From Candidatus Regiella endosymbiont of Tuberolachnus salignus (GTDB lineage Bacteria > Pseudomonadota > Gammaproteobacteria > Enterobacterales > Enterobacteriaceae), in assembly GCF_964020115.1 (NCBI RefSeq), contig NZ_OZ026542.1, positions 930,001 through 994,000 on the forward strand: a stretch of DNA of 64,000 nt, written 5' to 3'. Shown in pieces: positions 22,910 to 32,907 of the stretch. The notes below the pieces were generated by a model. That model did no database searches, was not told the origin of the DNA, and saw nothing but the letters and a program-made list of their open reading frames with translations. The number at the start of each line of letters is the position of its first letter. Within the stretch, counting starts at the first letter, position 1. The translations under genes were made by a program, and so were the position numbers.

Positions 22910-23086
22910 TCAAACAACCCACCATGGTTTATAAGTGTCTACAGTAAAATTATTAACGTCGTAATCATCTGTATATGTTAAGAAAAACTTTTTCATATCG
23001 TTAATATCAGCAAATGAAGCTTCTCCATTAAGATTCTTATATTTTAATAATATAATCATTATATAAGAAATGACATCTATGATCAT
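22910..23086 (-). CDS. Possible small protein, 58 residues
   Basis: Open frame from ATG 23086 (alternative ATG 23059) to the stop at 22910. The N-terminus is hydrophobic (MIIDVISYIMIILLKY), then polar and acidic (TYTDDYDVNNFTVDTYKP), ending WWVV. No clear ribosome site is seen. The sequence is AT-rich, so chance openness is possible. It could also be the tail of a lost larger gene. Confidence 0.25.
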   Translation of the reverse strand: MIIDVISYIMIILLKYKNLNGEASFADINDMKKFFLTYTDDYDVNNFTVDTYKPWWVV

Positions 23087-23160
23087 GATGAAAATATGAT
23101 GAGGTGATAATGACGATATCTAGCCAGTACAAAATTTTTTTGTGCTGCCTCTAACCACTT

Positions 23161-24582
23161 TTATTGCTGAGATAATGCAATATCATCTTCAGCATTCATA
23201 ATACCCTTGTCAGTTTGTTTCATTAATTGACTGGTGATCACCCCGGCGGTGATGGCGCCATTAACGTTAAGAGCAGTGCGACCCATATCAATTAATGGCT
23301 CTACCGTAATCAACAATGCTACCAGTGTCACAGGCAAACCAAGCGCAGGTAATACAATCAACGCAGCAAAAATTGCGCCGCCTCCCACTCCAGCAACACC
23401 AATCGAACTAATGGTAACAACGACAACCAAGCTGGCGATCCATTTTAGCTCTAACGGATTAATCCCCACCGTCGGCGCCACCATCACCGCTAACATTGCC
23501 GGATAAAGACCAGCACAGCCATTTTGGCCAATACTGGCTCCAAAAGAAGCCGAAAAACTGGCAATGGATTGAGAAATACCCAAACGGCGAGTCTGCACCT
23601 CTACACTCAGTGGGATGCTAGCTGCACTAGAACGACTGGTAAAAGCAAAAGTTAATACCGGCCACACTTTCTTGAAAAATCTTAATGGGTTGACACCACT
23701 AATAAACAATAATAAAGCATGAACAATAAACATGATGCTTATCCCTAAATAAGAAGCCACAACAAAACCGCCTAATTTAGTAATATCTTCAATATCTGAA
23801 CTCGCAACCATGTTGGTCATCAATGCCAAAACACCATAAGGCGTCAATTTCATAACCAACTTCACTAAGTGCATCACCCAGGATTGCAGTGCATCAATCG
23901 CCACTAAGATACGTTGACCCTTTTCCGCATTACTGCGCAAGAGTTCAAGAGAGGCAACACCCAAAAATGCAGCAAAAATAACAATACTAATAATAGAAGT
24001 TGGCCTGGTACCTGTCAGATCAGCAAAGGGATTTTTAGGAATAAACGAAAGAATTAATTGAGGAACCGTCCAGTCAGCTACTTTATCCCTATACTTGCTT
24101 TCAATAACACTAAATCCTGCGATTTCCTGTGTTCCTGCTGTCAAGCCTTCGGCCGTCAGCGCAAATAAATGCGTTACCAAAACACCGACCAGAGCGGCTA
24201 TTAAGGTAGTAAATAGTAACGTAGTGATAATTAATACACTGATTTTGCCGAGAGAAGCAGCATCATATAATTTGGCAATCGCGCTTAAAATAGAGATAAA
24301 AATAAGTGGCATTACGATCATTTGTAATAATTGAACGTAACCATTACCGACAATATTAAACCAATTCATTGACTCTTTTAGTATCGGATGATCATTACCA
24401 TAAACAAGCTGTAGCCCCAAACCAAACAACACACCGATCACAAGACCGGCTAATACTTTTTTTGCTAAACTCCATTTTTGATGAGCCGCCGGTTTATCAT
24501 GGAAGAGCCGACGCGGTAACTGTGACAACAGTAATAACAGCGCCATAAACACCAGCACATTGACTACCAATAGTGACTCCAT
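23161..24582 (-). CDS. tcyP: L-cystine transporter TcyP (YdjN)
   Basis: Sodium/proton-dependent symporter of the dicarboxylate/amino acid:cation symporter family, 473 residues. In E. coli this protein imports L-cystine as a sulphur source. Conserved stretches include [21 protein letters not shown], the serine-rich [14 protein letters not shown] hairpin, [16 protein letters not shown] and [14 protein letters not shown] 24582 follows GAGGA at a normal distance. A TTG at 24585 is also in frame. In E. coli ydjM is the neighbour. Here ydjM is also next, but an IS5-type element lies between. Confidence 0.95.
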   Translation of the reverse strand: MESLLVVNVLVFMALLLLLSQLPRRLFHDKPAAHQKWSLAKKVLAGLVIGVLFGLGLQLVYGNDHPILKESMNWFNIVGNGYVQLLQMIVMPLIFISILSAIAKLYDAASLGKISVLIITTLLFTTLIAALVGVLVTHLFALTAEGLTAGTQEIAGFSVIESKYRDKVADWTVPQLILSFIPKNPFADLTGTRPTSIISIVIFAAFLGVASLELLRSNAEKGQRILVAIDALQSWVMHLVKLVMKLTPYGVLALMTNMVASSDIEDITKLGGFVVASYLGISIMFIVHALLLFISGVNPLRFFKKVWPVLTFAFTSRSSAASIPLSVEVQTRRLGISQSIASFSASFGASIGQNGCAGLYPAMLAVMVAPTVGINPLELKWIASLVVVVTISSIGVAGVGGGAIFAALIVLPALGLPVTLVALLITVEPLIDMGRTALNVNGAITAGVITSQLMKQTDKGIMNAEDDIALSQQ

Positions 24583-24650
24583 CAACTAATCCTCAAGAAT
24601 TTACAGCAAACTCACTTATTCTCGCCGATAAGATGGGTCGTTCCGTATAG

Positions 24651-24750
24651 CCGAATCAGTTTAATTTGATTCAAGGCGGAGGAGCGCAGACAGTACAAAT
24701 AGTACGGCAAGTGACGACAACACTTAAATCAAATTAAACTGCTTTGGCTA
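24651..24750. repeat. Palindromic repeat family E
   Basis: Inverted repeat of about 100 bp. The ends are tagccgaatcagtttaattt and aaattaaactgctttggcta. The inner part (gcagacagtacaaatagta) lacks symmetry. Only one copy was found in the window. The IS5-type element begins exactly at its right end. Confidence 0.7.
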
Positions 24751-25605
24751 TGGCACTGTTAACAAAGTAATTTAAAAACCTTAAGACAAGCGATGGCGAA
24801 AAAAGAAAAGAAGGTGACATCTAGCTTATCAAAGCGTAAAGCGAGTCTTTTGTGTTCTTTTATTTTGCCGAAGAAACGTTCAATGGCATTACGTGTTTTA
24901 TATTTTTCTTTATCTTTTGGCGGGATACCGGGATAAATCGCGCCTTGGCGGCGAGGGATAACCGGATATTTTCTGCTATCACGAATAAGCTTTTTGACAT
25001 CATAAAAATCGTAGCCTTTATCCGCGATAACATCGTTTATCTGTCTCCAGTCTCCTTTTGCCCACAAAATAGGAAAAACTTTCATATCGGTACGTTGTCC
25101 GTAAGAATAAACAAACACTCCTGAGATAATCGCCTGAAAGGCCAACATGAATTTTAGTACTCATTCCTTTGCGACCGCGCCCTATCGACTGAACTCCTTT
25201 TTTTTTAAACTCCCTGAGCCAGGGCGGTGTAGGCTCACTGTGGTGCTGTCTATCCAGACGCAGTCAAGGCTGATTTTCTTTTTTTTCTGCAATAGATAAA
25301 GCAAATGCCAGAATAACCCATTCTCACTCCAGCGTTTAAAACGTGTGTAAATCGTATGCCAGTGGCCATAAAAAGTAGGCACGTCACGCAAGGGATACCG
25401 GTTCTCAATACGTATAACACTGCCGAGAAAAAGTGATAATGACTGATACCCGTGGGTCTGCCTGGACGCTTGTAATATTTAAGAATATGAGGCTCGATTT
25501 CTTTTATAAAATCGGACGCTTTGATCGGATAATGTCTGTTTTTCATCCTTAACAACCCCACAAAAAGCGGAGCTTATCTCAATACTCACTTTGTTAACAG
25601 TGCCA
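24751..25605 (-). mobile_element. IS5-family element (IS427-like), decayed
   Basis: About 855 bp with inverted ends TGGCACTGTTAACAAAGT and ACTTTGTTAACAGTGCCA, flanked by TA on both sides. Its transposase is in several frames. Confidence 0.85.
24759..25561 (-). pseudogene. IS5-family transposase, frameshifted
   Basis: Read on the minus strand in three pieces. The N-terminal piece (25561 to about 25390) holds SDFIKEIEPHILKYYKRPGR. The middle piece (25391-25182) has the first catalytic Asp in VWIDSTTVSLHR. The C-terminal piece (25148-24759) has VIADKGYDFYD and RNAIERFFGKIKEHKRLA. Members of this group often use one programmed frameshift. Two breaks, one near the poly-T tract at 25280 and one near 25160, suggest decay. 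Confidence 0.8.
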
Positions 25606-25673
25606 TATCACTGAAATTTAAAAAATGGGAGTCAATTGGCGAACAAAATAATCACCGAGACTCCGAGCTTAAA

Positions 25674-26222
25674 CTATAACTTAAAATTCGTAAGTTGCTC
25701 GAAGTAAACCAGTAATGAAATAGAAAAATCGGATTGCCAACAAAGTGCGCAACCGAAAAATAGCATACAAAAAACCCGTTCAGATTGATTATTTTTTTTA
25801 GTGTTAAGAAATGGTAGCTTAAATCGCCAACGACAGGGCCACAATAAAGGGATACCGGCAGGGGTTAACATATCTGCCAATAAGTGGCTGGAATAACCAA
25901 TCAGCAAGGCATGTAAGACGTCTGGGGGGAAAAAACAATGCGAAAAGAGCGTCGAGTTAAACAAAAACACGCCGCCAATAACAGCCAGCAAACTATGAGT
26001 AAATCCGCGATGGCCAAACGTTTTCGCCATGGGTAACGAAATCCATTTCAATCGCCGTCCAATAATTGATTTCGGGTGGTCAATATCAGGTAATAAAGAC
26101 GCTAGCAACGCAGCCGGGATCATATGCCACCAATCGCCCTGTGCAAGCTCAGGTGTCAAACCGGCTTTTTGAGCAAAAATAACACAGGCAACAGAAAAAG
26201 TGAGATGCCCTTCCCCGGTCAT
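25674..26222 (-). CDS. ydjM: YdjM, LexA-regulated-type membrane metal hydrolase
   Basis: Membrane-bound metal-dependent hydrolase family (DUF457), 182 residues. Motifs with likely metal ligands are LLPDIDHPKS, FGHRGFTHSLLA and YSSHLLADMLTPAG, all strongly conserved. It has four or so membrane segments. In E. coli ydjM is an SOS gene next to tcyP. I did not find a convincing LexA box here. The C-terminus is shorter than, and unlike, that of E. coli. The biochemical function is unknown. Confidence 0.9.
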   Translation of the reverse strand: MTGEGHLTFSVACVIFAQKAGLTPELAQGDWWHMIPAALLASLLPDIDHPKSIIGRRLKWISLPMAKTFGHRGFTHSLLAVIGGVFLFNSTLFSHCFFPPDVLHALLIGYSSHLLADMLTPAGIPLLWPCRWRFKLPFLNTKKNNQSERVFCMLFFGCALCWQSDFSISLLVYFEQLTNFKL

Positions 26223-26356
26223 ACAAAAATTTCCTTAGTTAATAGCAGTTAAGCCTAACAGTATATGAAATTTTTGATTGCGATAATAGCCGTTGATAGA
26301 AAGCTAATTGGCTACGATACTAACTTGTCGAGTACATACCCACATCAGCAATATTC

Positions 26357-27145
26357 TTATTTTAAAACGCGAAGCCGTTCACCTGCCTGCTCTGCAACAG
26401 TACTATTAGCATATTCTGCGATGATTTTTCGATAAACCCCCTTTGCTTTACCAATATCCTTTTTTTCTTCTAGAATTTTTCCAACTTTAAATAGTGCCTC
26501 AGGGCTTTTTTCAGATTTTGCATCACTTTTAACCACCCGCGCATAATGACGCATCGCCTCATCTTTTTTACCTTTATTGTAATAAAGCTGTCCTAACCAA
26601 TAATTAGCGTTGGCTTGATAACTTGATTTTGGATAGGCGGTTAAAAACGCTTGAAGAGCAATAATAGCTTGATCATCTTGCTTTTTTAGCGTTAAAGCGA
26701 GAGCCGCATCATAGTCACCTTTTTCACTGTTGTTACCAATAGTGTCGTCGGCGGTATTCACCATGGGTTCAATAACACTAGCATCTGGGGTGTTAATGAT
26801 TTCCGTATTTTGTGTAGCGGGCGCTGCCTCAACGCTGAGCCTTGCCGGTTCGTGTTGTTGATGAGGCTGCTCAGGCTGTTTTGGCGACCCATTGAGTTGG
26901 TTAAGTTGATACTGGTTTTTTTGTATTTGCCCACGTAAATTATCAATATCAAGCAACGATTCAGATAACTGTTGTTGGAGTTGGGTTAATAATTGACTGT
27001 GGACATCAGAAATACGCTCCAATTGAGCGAGTCGCTCTTCTACAGTACTAGCATTGTTGATTGGCGCTTGAGCCCTAGCGACCCAAGGAGCCGCTACAGT
27101 ACACAACAACAAACTTAGCAAATAACATTTGAAGTCAAGATTCAT
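26357..27145 (-). CDS. cpoB: Cell division coordinator CpoB (YbgF)
   Basis: Periplasmic protein, 262 residues (E. coli 263). In the family it links the Tol-Pal system with PBP1B during constriction. A signal peptide (about 1-26, ending ARA) is followed by a trimerising coiled coil (about 35-85, LAQLERISDVHSQLLTQLQQ), a polar linker, and a C-terminal TPR domain (about 145-262, YDAALALTLKKQD, ANYWLGQLYYNKGKKDEAM). It is last in the tol-pal cluster. Confidence 0.94.
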   Translation of the reverse strand: MNLDFKCYLLSLLLCTVAAPWVARAQAPINNASTVEERLAQLERISDVHSQLLTQLQQQLSESLLDIDNLRGQIQKNQYQLNQLNGSPKQPEQPHQQHEPARLSVEAAPATQNTEIINTPDASVIEPMVNTADDTIGNNSEKGDYDAALALTLKKQDDQAIIALQAFLTAYPKSSYQANANYWLGQLYYNKGKKDEAMRHYARVVKSDAKSEKSPEALFKVGKILEEKKDIGKAKGVYRKIIAEYANSTVAEQAGERLRVLK

Positions 27146-27154
27146 ACCACACTC

Positions 27155-27667
27155 TTAATAAACCAAAACCGCACGGCGATTTTTTGCATAAGCATTCGCG
27201 TCATGACCCATTTCCGCAGGTTTTACTTTTCCATAGGAAACGATAGAAATTTGCTGGTTTGAAACCCCTTTTCCCTGCAAATACATGCTAACGGCATTGG
27301 CACGACGCTCGCCTAAAGCGATGTTATATTCTGGTGTTCCACGCTCATCAGCATGGCCTTCAATCACAATTTTGATAGCGGGATCCGCACGCAAAAACGC
27401 CGCATGTTCGTTCAATATTGACGTAAATTCAGTGCTAATATCGTATTTATCATAACCAAAATAGATTATATTTTGTTGTTGTAACCTTTGCATTTGATCT
27501 TCTCTAGAAGATCCGCCGCTGAGATTTTCACGATCCATACCCAGTGTGGCGGCATTGGGATCAATAGCTGATTGGTCGGTGGTACCGCGTTTATTAGAAC
27601 TACAAGCGGTTACAACAAGAATAGGTAAAACTAACATTAACCCTTTTAGTGCTTTATTCAGTTGCAT
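27155..27667 (-). CDS. pal: Peptidoglycan-associated lipoprotein Pal
   Basis: Outer-membrane lipoprotein with an OmpA-like peptidoglycan-binding domain. It binds TolB and peptidoglycan and holds the envelope together at division. The lipobox VTACS gives the lipidated Cys. The OmpA core shows [32 protein letters not shown] and [13 protein letters not shown] chose ATG 27667 ([10 protein letters not shown], 170 residues), which matches E. coli and has AAGGG upstream. A GTG at 27676 is in frame. Confidence 0.95.
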   Translation of the reverse strand: MQLNKALKGLMLVLPILVVTACSSNKRGTTDQSAIDPNAATLGMDRENLSGGSSREDQMQRLQQQNIIYFGYDKYDISTEFTSILNEHAAFLRADPAIKIVIEGHADERGTPEYNIALGERRANAVSMYLQGKGVSNQQISIVSYGKVKPAEMGHDANAYAKNRRAVLVY

Positions 27668-27713
27668 CTCTTTCACCCTTAGATTATTAATTTGTCATTA
27701 AATACTTATTATC

Positions 27714-27836
27714 TATACCCACAGCCTTTCAAGTTGCCACCAAACGGCAAGGGCGTGAGACCCGATGAGCGTAGACTACTACGTGATTCTGTCAAACACC
27801 CGCAGCCAACAGGTGGCTTCAAAGGCGAAGGGTATA
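27714..27836. repeat. Palindromic TATACCC element between tolB and pal
   Basis: TATACCCACAGCCTTTCAAG to CTTCAAAGGCGAAGGGTATA. It ends 4 bases from the tolB stop codon and lies 46 bases upstream of pal, so it sits inside the tolB-pal transcript as a large hairpin. Confidence 0.85.
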
Positions 27837-27840
27837 TACC

Positions 27841-29142
27841 TCATAGATACGGTGACCACGCTGGAAATGAAAATTTCCCATCGTTTGCCGGAAGATGCGC
27901 TTTAAAACGTCCGTCCGTCGAAACAAGTTGTAATACCGAGCCTACTCCTCTTTTAGTCGAACTATAAATTATCATGAGGCCATTAGGAGAAATACTGGGT
28001 GTTTCATCAAGAAAACTATCGGTGAGTACTTGAACAGCGCCGGTTGAGAGATCTTGTTTAACAATATGCTGATTTCCACTATTACTCGCCACTAGCGCTA
28101 TAAATTTACCATCATAGCTTACCTCTACATCCTGATTTTGAGCGCCTTGCCAGGTAATACGTTCTGGCGCACGCTGGTTAATGTTAATTTTATACACTTG
28201 GGGGCGTCCACCTTGATCTGAAGTGTAGGCCAAATTCTGACTATCAGGGAACCAACTAGGTTCAGTATTATTACTCCGACTATCGGTTATCTGCGTGATA
28301 TGGCCAGAGGCCAGCTCCATCAGATAGATATTTAAACTGCCACTTTTAGATAAAGCAAAAGCCAATTTAGAACCATCAGGAGAAAATGCTGGCGCGCCAT
28401 TGTGACGTGGAAATGAAGCGATTTTTCTAATTCCGCTGTTCGCTAATGTTTGTACCACTAGGGCAGATTGCCCACTTTCAAAGGTAACATAAGCGATTTT
28501 ACTACCATCTGGAGACCAGGCCGGGGACATCAGTGGTTCAGCAGAACGATGAACAACAAATTGATTGTAGCCATCATAATCAGCTACACGTAGTTCATAG
28601 GGACGTTGTTTATCGTGGATTTGTACAATATAGGCAATACGGGTACGAAAAGCACCTTTGATCCCTGTCAATTTTTCGAATATTTCATCACTGGCGGTGT
28701 GAGCCGCGTGACGTAACCATTGTTGTGTAATTTTATACTGGTTTTGTGCTAGTACGGTTTTCACCGTACCAGAGGTATCCACTAGCTGATAAGAGATGAG
28801 ATAATGACCCTCGACACTCGGTTGGATCTGCCCTATCACCACTGCATTAATCCCTAATGCACTCCAGGCGCTAGGGGTAACTTCTTCCGCGCTCGAAGGG
28901 TGCTCAGGCATACGTGTCTTATCAATCGGATTAAATTTTCCGCTGTTGCGTAAATCCGCTGCCACTATGGCAGCAATATCTTTATCTTCAGACGCAACAC
29001 CTGATCCTTGCCATGTAAATGGCACCACCGCGATAGGGCGAGCCGAGTCGACCCCTTGCGTGATTTCAATACGAACCCCTGCATACAATGCATTAGCCCA
29101 TAACATTAAAAATCCTAGCATCACTCGACTTGCCAACTTCAT
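27841..29142 (-). CDS. tolB: Tol-Pal system periplasmic protein TolB
   Basis: Periplasmic beta-propeller protein, 433 residues. It links TolA with Pal in the energised Tol-Pal system. A signal peptide (about 1-21, ending NALYA) is followed by an N-terminal alpha/beta domain. The C-terminal six-bladed propeller has repeated blades such as [38 protein letters not shown] and [19 protein letters not shown]. It ends FPAWSPYL as in E. coli. Confidence 0.96.
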   Translation of the reverse strand: MKLASRVMLGFLMLWANALYAGVRIEITQGVDSARPIAVVPFTWQGSGVASEDKDIAAIVAADLRNSGKFNPIDKTRMPEHPSSAEEVTPSAWSALGINAVVIGQIQPSVEGHYLISYQLVDTSGTVKTVLAQNQYKITQQWLRHAAHTASDEIFEKLTGIKGAFRTRIAYIVQIHDKQRPYELRVADYDGYNQFVVHRSAEPLMSPAWSPDGSKIAYVTFESGQSALVVQTLANSGIRKIASFPRHNGAPAFSPDGSKLAFALSKSGSLNIYLMELASGHITQITDSRSNNTEPSWFPDSQNLAYTSDQGGRPQVYKININQRAPERITWQGAQNQDVEVSYDGKFIALVASNSGNQHIVKQDLSTGAVQVLTDSFLDETPSISPNGLMIIYSSTKRGVGSVLQLVSTDGRFKAHLPANDGKFSFPAWSPYL

Positions 29143-29264
29143 ATTAGTTTCCTTGAATATTCGACAAACTTATTAGAATCTGCCCCAAATCTCTTGTGTT
29201 CATTTATCTTTCGTCAAAACTACGTTTTCAAACAGGTTTTAAAAGATAAAAAGACTTCAATTAT

Positions 29265-30299
29265 TTACTGTGGCTTAAAGACTAACGAGGCATTTTTAAA
29301 TACTTGATAAACATCATCACTGGGTGGTTTAGGTATTTTAGCTTGTTTTGCAGCGGCTATCGCCGCTTGACACAATGCAGAATCGCCTCCTTCTGCCACA
29401 ACACTGATTAATCCTCCTTCAGGAGCCAGTTTGATGCGCAGATCACAGGTGCGCCCTTTATAAAGATCAGCATCATAAAATCGGCTTTGAATAGCGGCAG
29501 TGATCTGTCCTAAATAGCCGTTAATATCCGCCCCAGAAGCGCCACTTTTTTTCACTCCACTTTCATTTGTTGCCACTTTTTCCCCTTGATTGGGCGTATT
29601 TTTGCTCGATGCCAAATCGTCCAACAGGTTATCCACTTCTACTGCCTTAGCGCTATCAGTCTCCAATTTTCTTTTAGCCGCCTCAGCGACCGCTTTTTGT
29701 TTAGTGTCATTTTCCATTTTTTTAGCAGCGGCCTGTTTTTTCGCGGCGCTATCGGCTTCTTTCTTTGCCTCAGCGGCCTTTTCTCTCGCAGCGGCCGCCT
29801 TTAGCACTTTGTCAGCTTCGGCTTTTGCTTGAGCCGCTGTGGCTTCAGCTTTTTTTTGTTCTATTTTGGCTTTTTCTATCGCCTCCGTCGCGAGTTTCTG
29901 CTGTATAGCTAATTGTTTTTGTTGCTCAGCCAATTTTTTTTGTTGTTCCTCTGCCATTTTGGCAGCATTTTGCTGTGTCCGTCGGCGCTCGTCTTCCAAA
30001 TCTTGCTGGCGTTGACGCTCCGCAATTTTTTTTTGCTGAAGTTCTTCTGCCTGTAATTCAGTTTTTTTCTTATTCTTGGCATCAGTGGATGGCGTATTTT
30101 GACGACGATCAGGCGGTGCTGTCGCGCTAGTATCAACCATCACCGCGTCCATAACCCCAGCACTTGCATTGGTTCCTGCCATATCAGCATGTTGCAGACG
30201 ATAGCCCCAAATAAAGCAAGCGATTAAAATGATATGTAGAATAACCGAAATAATAACCGCCAAATTCAACTTATCACTTTGTTGGGTTGTCTTCGCCAT
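29265..30299 (-). CDS. tolA: TolA, inner-membrane to outer-membrane linker
   Basis: 344 residues (E. coli 421). One N-terminal membrane helix (about 13-33, AVIISVILHIILIACFIWGY) with the SHLS-like motif degenerate. A long Ala/Lys/Glu-rich helical domain (about 70-215) is shorter than in E. coli. The C-terminal globular domain has the TolB- and Pal-facing fold (NGYLGQITAAIQSRFYDAD, CDLRIKLAPEGGL). It transmits proton-motive force from TolQR to Pal/TolB. It lies between tolR and tolB in the usual order. Confidence 0.95.
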   Translation of the reverse strand: MAKTTQQSDKLNLAVIISVILHIILIACFIWGYRLQHADMAGTNASAGVMDAVMVDTSATAPPDRRQNTPSTDAKNKKKTELQAEELQQKKIAERQRQQDLEDERRRTQQNAAKMAEEQQKKLAEQQKQLAIQQKLATEAIEKAKIEQKKAEATAAQAKAEADKVLKAAAAREKAAEAKKEADSAAKKQAAAKKMENDTKQKAVAEAAKRKLETDSAKAVEVDNLLDDLASSKNTPNQGEKVATNESGVKKSGASGADINGYLGQITAAIQSRFYDADLYKGRTCDLRIKLAPEGGLISVVAEGGDSALCQAAIAAAKQAKIPKPPSDDVYQVFKNASLVFKPQ

Positions 30300-30363
30300 G
30301 TTTTATTTCCAAAAAGCAAGAAGTCCAATAAAAAATATCTGCTGTCTGGACTTTCAACAGCAA

Positions 30364-30792
30364 CTATATCGGTTGTGTCATCAACCCCACCGACTTAACG
30401 CCCGCTTGATGAAGCATATTTAATGTTTTGATGATTTCGTCATAAGGGACGTCTTTTGCCCCACCGATTAAAAACACCGTTTTGGGATTAGTCTGCAAAT
30501 GCCTTTTTATTTCTGCAATAACTTGTTGTTCTACCAATTGTTCCATGCGTTGACGATCAACAACTAAAGCGTATTGCGCAACACCAGAGACTTCAACAAT
30601 CACCGGTGCGTCACCTTCACTGGACACATTTTTTGAATCTACAGCATCAGGTAAATCAACCTCAACACTTTGCGTGATAACAGGCGCTGTGGCCATAAAA
30701 ATGAGTAACAATACCAATAATACGTCAAGCAAAGGAACAATGTTAATTTCAGATTTAAGCTCTCGTCTTCTCCTCATTCGCGCTCGTGCCAT
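30364..30792 (-). CDS. tolR: Tol-Pal system protein TolR
   Basis: ExbD/TolR family, 142 residues. One membrane helix (about 19-40) has the proton-pathway Asp in VPLLDVLLVLLLIFM. A periplasmic domain follows. It forms the motor with TolQ. tolQ lies directly upstream with 12 bases between. Confidence 0.96.
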   Translation of the reverse strand: MARARMRRRRELKSEINIVPLLDVLLVLLLIFMATAPVITQSVEVDLPDAVDSKNVSSEGDAPVIVEVSGVAQYALVVDRQRMEQLVEQQVIAEIKRHLQTNPKTVFLIGGAKDVPYDEIIKTLNMLHQAGVKSVGLMTQPI

Positions 30793-30804
30793 AACATACC
30801 CTAC

Positions 30805-31488
30805 CTATTGGTTGTCAACGCGGGCAAAAACCTGACGATGCAAAATAGCGGTAAACTCTTCCATAAAATTATCATAATTTTGCTCGAGTTTATTCACGCG
30901 CAGGTTAAGTCGATTATACGCCATCACCGCGGGAATGGCGGCGAATAAACCAATAGCAGTGGCGATCAAGGCCTCAGCAATGCCCGGAGCAACCATCTGT
31001 AAGGTTGCTTGTTTTGCTGCTCCTAACGCAATAAAAGCATTCATAATTCCCCATACAGTACCAAATAAACCAATATAAGGACTGATAGAGCCTACCGTAC
31101 CAAGAAACGGGATATGTGTTTCCAACATTTCTAATTCACGATTCATCGCAATACGCATCGCACGGCATGCTCCATCAATAATCGCTTCCGGTCGGCTATT
31201 GGCACGATGTAAACGAGAAAAGGCTTTAAAACCGGAATGAAAAATTTGTTCTGAACCGGCGATACGGTCATAACGAGCATCGCTCTCCTGATAGAGCTGC
31301 GCCAATTCTTTACCTGACCAAAATTTATCTTCGAAAACGTCTGCATCACGATGCGCCACATTAAGAAGACGTGTCTTGTGAATAATTATCGCCCATGAAA
31401 CGATAGAAAACAGGATTAACAGCAGTATGATCAACTGCACTAACAGGCTCGATTTCAAAAATAAATCTAGGACGTTCATATCAGCCAC
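30805..31488 (-). CDS. tolQ: Tol-Pal system proton channel TolQ
   Basis: ExbB/TolQ family, 227 residues with three membrane segments (about 17-37, 135-157, 168-190). [20 protein letters not shown] and [20 protein letters not shown] are family hallmarks. The start is GTG at 31488, giving (V/M)[11 protein letters not shown], which aligns with MTDMNILDLFLK of E. coli. ybgC, normally just upstream, is absent. Confidence 0.95.
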   Translation of the reverse strand: MADMNVLDLFLKSSLLVQLIILLLILFSIVSWAIIIHKTRLLNVAHRDADVFEDKFWSGKELAQLYQESDARYDRIAGSEQIFHSGFKAFSRLHRANSRPEAIIDGACRAMRIAMNRELEMLETHIPFLGTVGSISPYIGLFGTVWGIMNAFIALGAAKQATLQMVAPGIAEALIATAIGLFAAIPAVMAYNRLNLRVNKLEQNYDNFMEEFTAILHRQVFARVDNQ

Positions 31489-31515
31489 AGCATAGACTCC
31501 ACAACAATAAATTTA

Positions 31516-31605
31516 GAGGCTATTCGAAATCTCTTATATCCCCTTCGCCTTTTAAGCTACCGCTTTGAAAATTTCGAAGAAGATTTCGAACAGTCTCTTA
31601 GACGG
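31516..31605. repeat. Remnants of repeat D and palindromic element
   Basis: Contains gaggctattcgaaatctctt, a partial TATCCCCTTCGCCTTTTAAGC end, and gaaaatttcgaagaagattt. These fragments occupy the place where ybgE and ybgC lie in related genomes. Confidence 0.5.
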
Positions 31606-31608
31606 CAT

Positions 31609-31707
31609 TTATTTAGTATTGGTTTCATTCTGTTCCAACGCCAAAGCAGCAATAATGCCAAAACAACAGGCCAATAAGGTTCCCAAAATCCAAGCAAAGT
31701 ACCACAT
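31609..31707 (-). CDS. cydX: Cytochrome bd-I small subunit CydX
   Basis: 32-residue single-membrane-helix subunit needed for stable, active cytochrome bd-I. The start MWYFAWILGTLLACCFGII and the tail ALEQNET are close to E. coli CydX. It lies 26 bases after cydB, as in cydABX operons. Confidence 0.93.
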   Translation of the reverse strand: MWYFAWILGTLLACCFGIIAALALEQNETNTK

Positions 31708-31733
31708 TTTTTATACTCCCTATGCAATGATGG

Positions 31734-32876
31734 CTAATACAGAGAAGACGAATGATTATCGATAAAATCTTTATCAATACGGCCAAACATTTTGTAGTAG
31801 CACCAGCTGGTATAAATCAAAATAATCGGGACAAAAATTAACGCAACCAAGGTCATCAGCCGTAAAGTTAATAAACTTGAGGTGGCATCCCACAAGGTCA
31901 AACTGGCATTCGGCTCAGTACTTGACGGCATAATAAAGGGAAACATGGCAACCCCGGCGGTCAAAATAACACAAACGATAGTGAGAGAGGATAGTACAAA
32001 AGCCCAAGCATTTTGCGAAAAACGTGACAATAATAAGGTAAATAGTGGCAGAATGACACCTAATGCCGGCAATAGCCACAAACTTGGATATTTATTAAAG
32101 TTAAGCAACCAGGCTCCCGCTTGATGAACCACTTCTTTATTCAATGGATTAGAGGCAGCGCTGGTATTCACTACCGAAGTAATAACAAAACCATCAATGC
32201 CCACTATCAGCCATATCCCGGCCAATAAAAAGGCGATAGACATTATTAAAGCCGAAATCTGCGCCGCCTGACAGGAACGCAAATACAATTCACCTCGAGT
32301 CCGCATCTGCAAGTAAGTCGCCCCTTGAGTCACTAACATAGCTAAACTCACCACGCCAGCTAATAAACCAAAAGGATTGAGCAATTGAAAAAAATCACCG
32401 GTATAAAATAAACGAAGATAACTATCGATATAAAAGGGAACCCCTTGCAATAAGTTGCCAAAAATCACGCCAAACACCACCGCTGGAACTAAGCTACCCA
32501 CGACAATCCCCCAATCCCATAGATTACGCCATCTAGGATGATCAAGTTTTGCGCGGTAATCAAAACCCACGGGACGAAAGAACAGCGCAGCTAATACCAA
32601 CATCATTGTAATGTAAAAACCCGAAAACGCCGCCGCATAGACCATCGGCCAAGCAGCAAATAAAGCACCACCGGCAGTAACCAACCAAACTTGATTGCCT
32701 TCCCAGTGAGGAGCAATCGAATTGATCATAATACGGCGCTCAACATCAGTTTTACCGATAATGCGCAGTAAAATTCCCACGCCGATATCGAATCCATCGG
32801 TAACAGCAAAACCGATGAGTAGCACCCCAATCAGCAGCCACCAAGCAAAACGCAATACTTCATAATCAAACAACAT
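31734..32876 (-). CDS. cydB: Cytochrome bd-I ubiquinol oxidase subunit II CydB
   Basis: Membrane subunit of the high-affinity terminal oxidase, 380 residues (E. coli 379) with about nine membrane helices. The N-terminus (MLFDYEVLRFAWWLLIGVLLI), GNQVWLVTAGGALFAAWP and the C-terminal SWCYYKMFGR are well conserved. Operon cydA-cydB-cydX. Confidence 0.96.
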   Translation of the reverse strand: MLFDYEVLRFAWWLLIGVLLIGFAVTDGFDIGVGILLRIIGKTDVERRIMINSIAPHWEGNQVWLVTAGGALFAAWPMVYAAAFSGFYITMMLVLAALFFRPVGFDYRAKLDHPRWRNLWDWGIVVGSLVPAVVFGVIFGNLLQGVPFYIDSYLRLFYTGDFFQLLNPFGLLAGVVSLAMLVTQGATYLQMRTRGELYLRSCQAAQISALIMSIAFLLAGIWLIVGIDGFVITSVVNTSAASNPLNKEVVHQAGAWLLNFNKYPSLWLLPALGVILPLFTLLLSRFSQNAWAFVLSSLTIVCVILTAGVAMFPFIMPSSTEPNASLTLWDATSSLLTLRLMTLVALIFVPIILIYTSWCYYKMFGRIDKDFIDNHSSSLY

Positions 32877-32907
32877 AAAATAGACTCCTAGCGGCTCTTA
32901 CTGTGCT

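Larger units (their letters stand above)
22821..23160. other. amiD-tcyP intergenic region
   Basis: Holds a hairpin (22826-22859) and a possible 58-codon minus-strand frame (22910-23086). It is very AT-rich, and nothing else is supported. Confidence 0.5.

Noticed and set aside
27692-27967. 91-codon plus-strand frame opposite tolB
   Set aside because: It is made of the palindromic element and the antisense of the tolB end.
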